Shown here in pieces: positions 14,321 through 14,354 of a stretch of DNA of 14,354 bases; positions within the stretch are counted from its first letter, which is position 1; each line of letters starts with the position of its first letter. A model generated the notes under the pieces. It did not search any database. It was not told the origin of the DNA and saw only the letters and a program-made list of their open reading frames with translations. A program made the translations under genes and the position numbers. The DNA is from a bacterium. Its GTDB lineage: Bacteria > RBG-13-66-14. Location of the stretch: assembly GCA_035528375.1 (NCBI GenBank), contig DATKYS010000143.1, positions 1 through 14,354 on the forward strand, read 5' to 3'.

Positions 14321-14354
14321 CAAAGGTAGCCCTCACCCTTAATCCCTCTCCCAC

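Overview
The window is a GC-rich, densely coded bacterial chromosome segment. It holds thirteen complete or near-complete protein genes, a very short zinc-ribbon gene, one 5'-truncated-by-the-window protease gene and one tRNA. An AsmA-like protein, a PorV/PorQ-type outer-membrane protein and two lipoproteins point to a diderm (two-membrane) bacterium. A GC content well above 60%, the mixed family content and a REP-like palindrome suit an uncultured candidate-phylum genome; my best guess is something like the high-GC Coatesbacteria-type or FCB-neighbour lineages. That placement is inference from gene content only. There is no sign of phage, transposon, integrase or CRISPR.

Layout. (1) 1-586, minus: the N-terminal 195 codons of a secreted M6-family (immune inhibitor A-like) metalloprotease, running off the left edge, with its own extended -10 promoter. 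(2) 851-4018, plus: a large AsmA-like envelope protein diverging from it, followed by a TetR-type regulator (4107-4700) and a bidirectional terminator. (3) 4766-5993, minus: a compact cysteine-rich group, in transcription order a 36-aa RCKP-type rubredoxin-like zinc ribbon, a VOC/glyoxalase-like protein and two tandem DUF3795 paralogues. (4) 6083-10634, plus: a consensus sigma-70 promoter, tRNA-Leu(GAG), recO, gap (GAPDH), a CDP-alcohol phosphatidyltransferase with phosphatidylinositol-phosphate-synthase signatures, ino1 (inositol-3-phosphate synthase) and a B-box zinc finger/Yip1 membrane protein, closed by a hairpin terminator. (5) 10663-12620, plus: a PorV/PorQ-like outer-membrane protein and a beta-propeller lipoprotein. 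(6) 12693-14320, plus: a palindromic repeat, a GH114/TM1410-type glycosidase lipoprotein and a KynB-like cyclase overlapping it by one base, then a terminator and the edge of what may be another dispersed repeat.

How the parts may work together. The clearest pathway link is in block 4. Ino1 makes 1L-myo-inositol 3-phosphate from glucose 6-phosphate, and the enzyme encoded just before it carries both the CDP-alcohol phosphotransferase motif and the S-x2-K-A-R-A-E / E-R-P-E-R signature of enzymes that use inositol phosphate as acceptor. Together they would make phosphatidylinositol phosphate, so this diderm probably makes inositol lipids. The next gene, a zinc finger plus Yip1 membrane protein, shares four bases with ino1 and may be translationally coupled to it. 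Blocks 5 and 6 and the left-edge protease are cell-surface or secreted functions. The most distinctive uncharacterised material is the cysteine-rich cluster of block 3 and the REP-like palindrome found at two loci.
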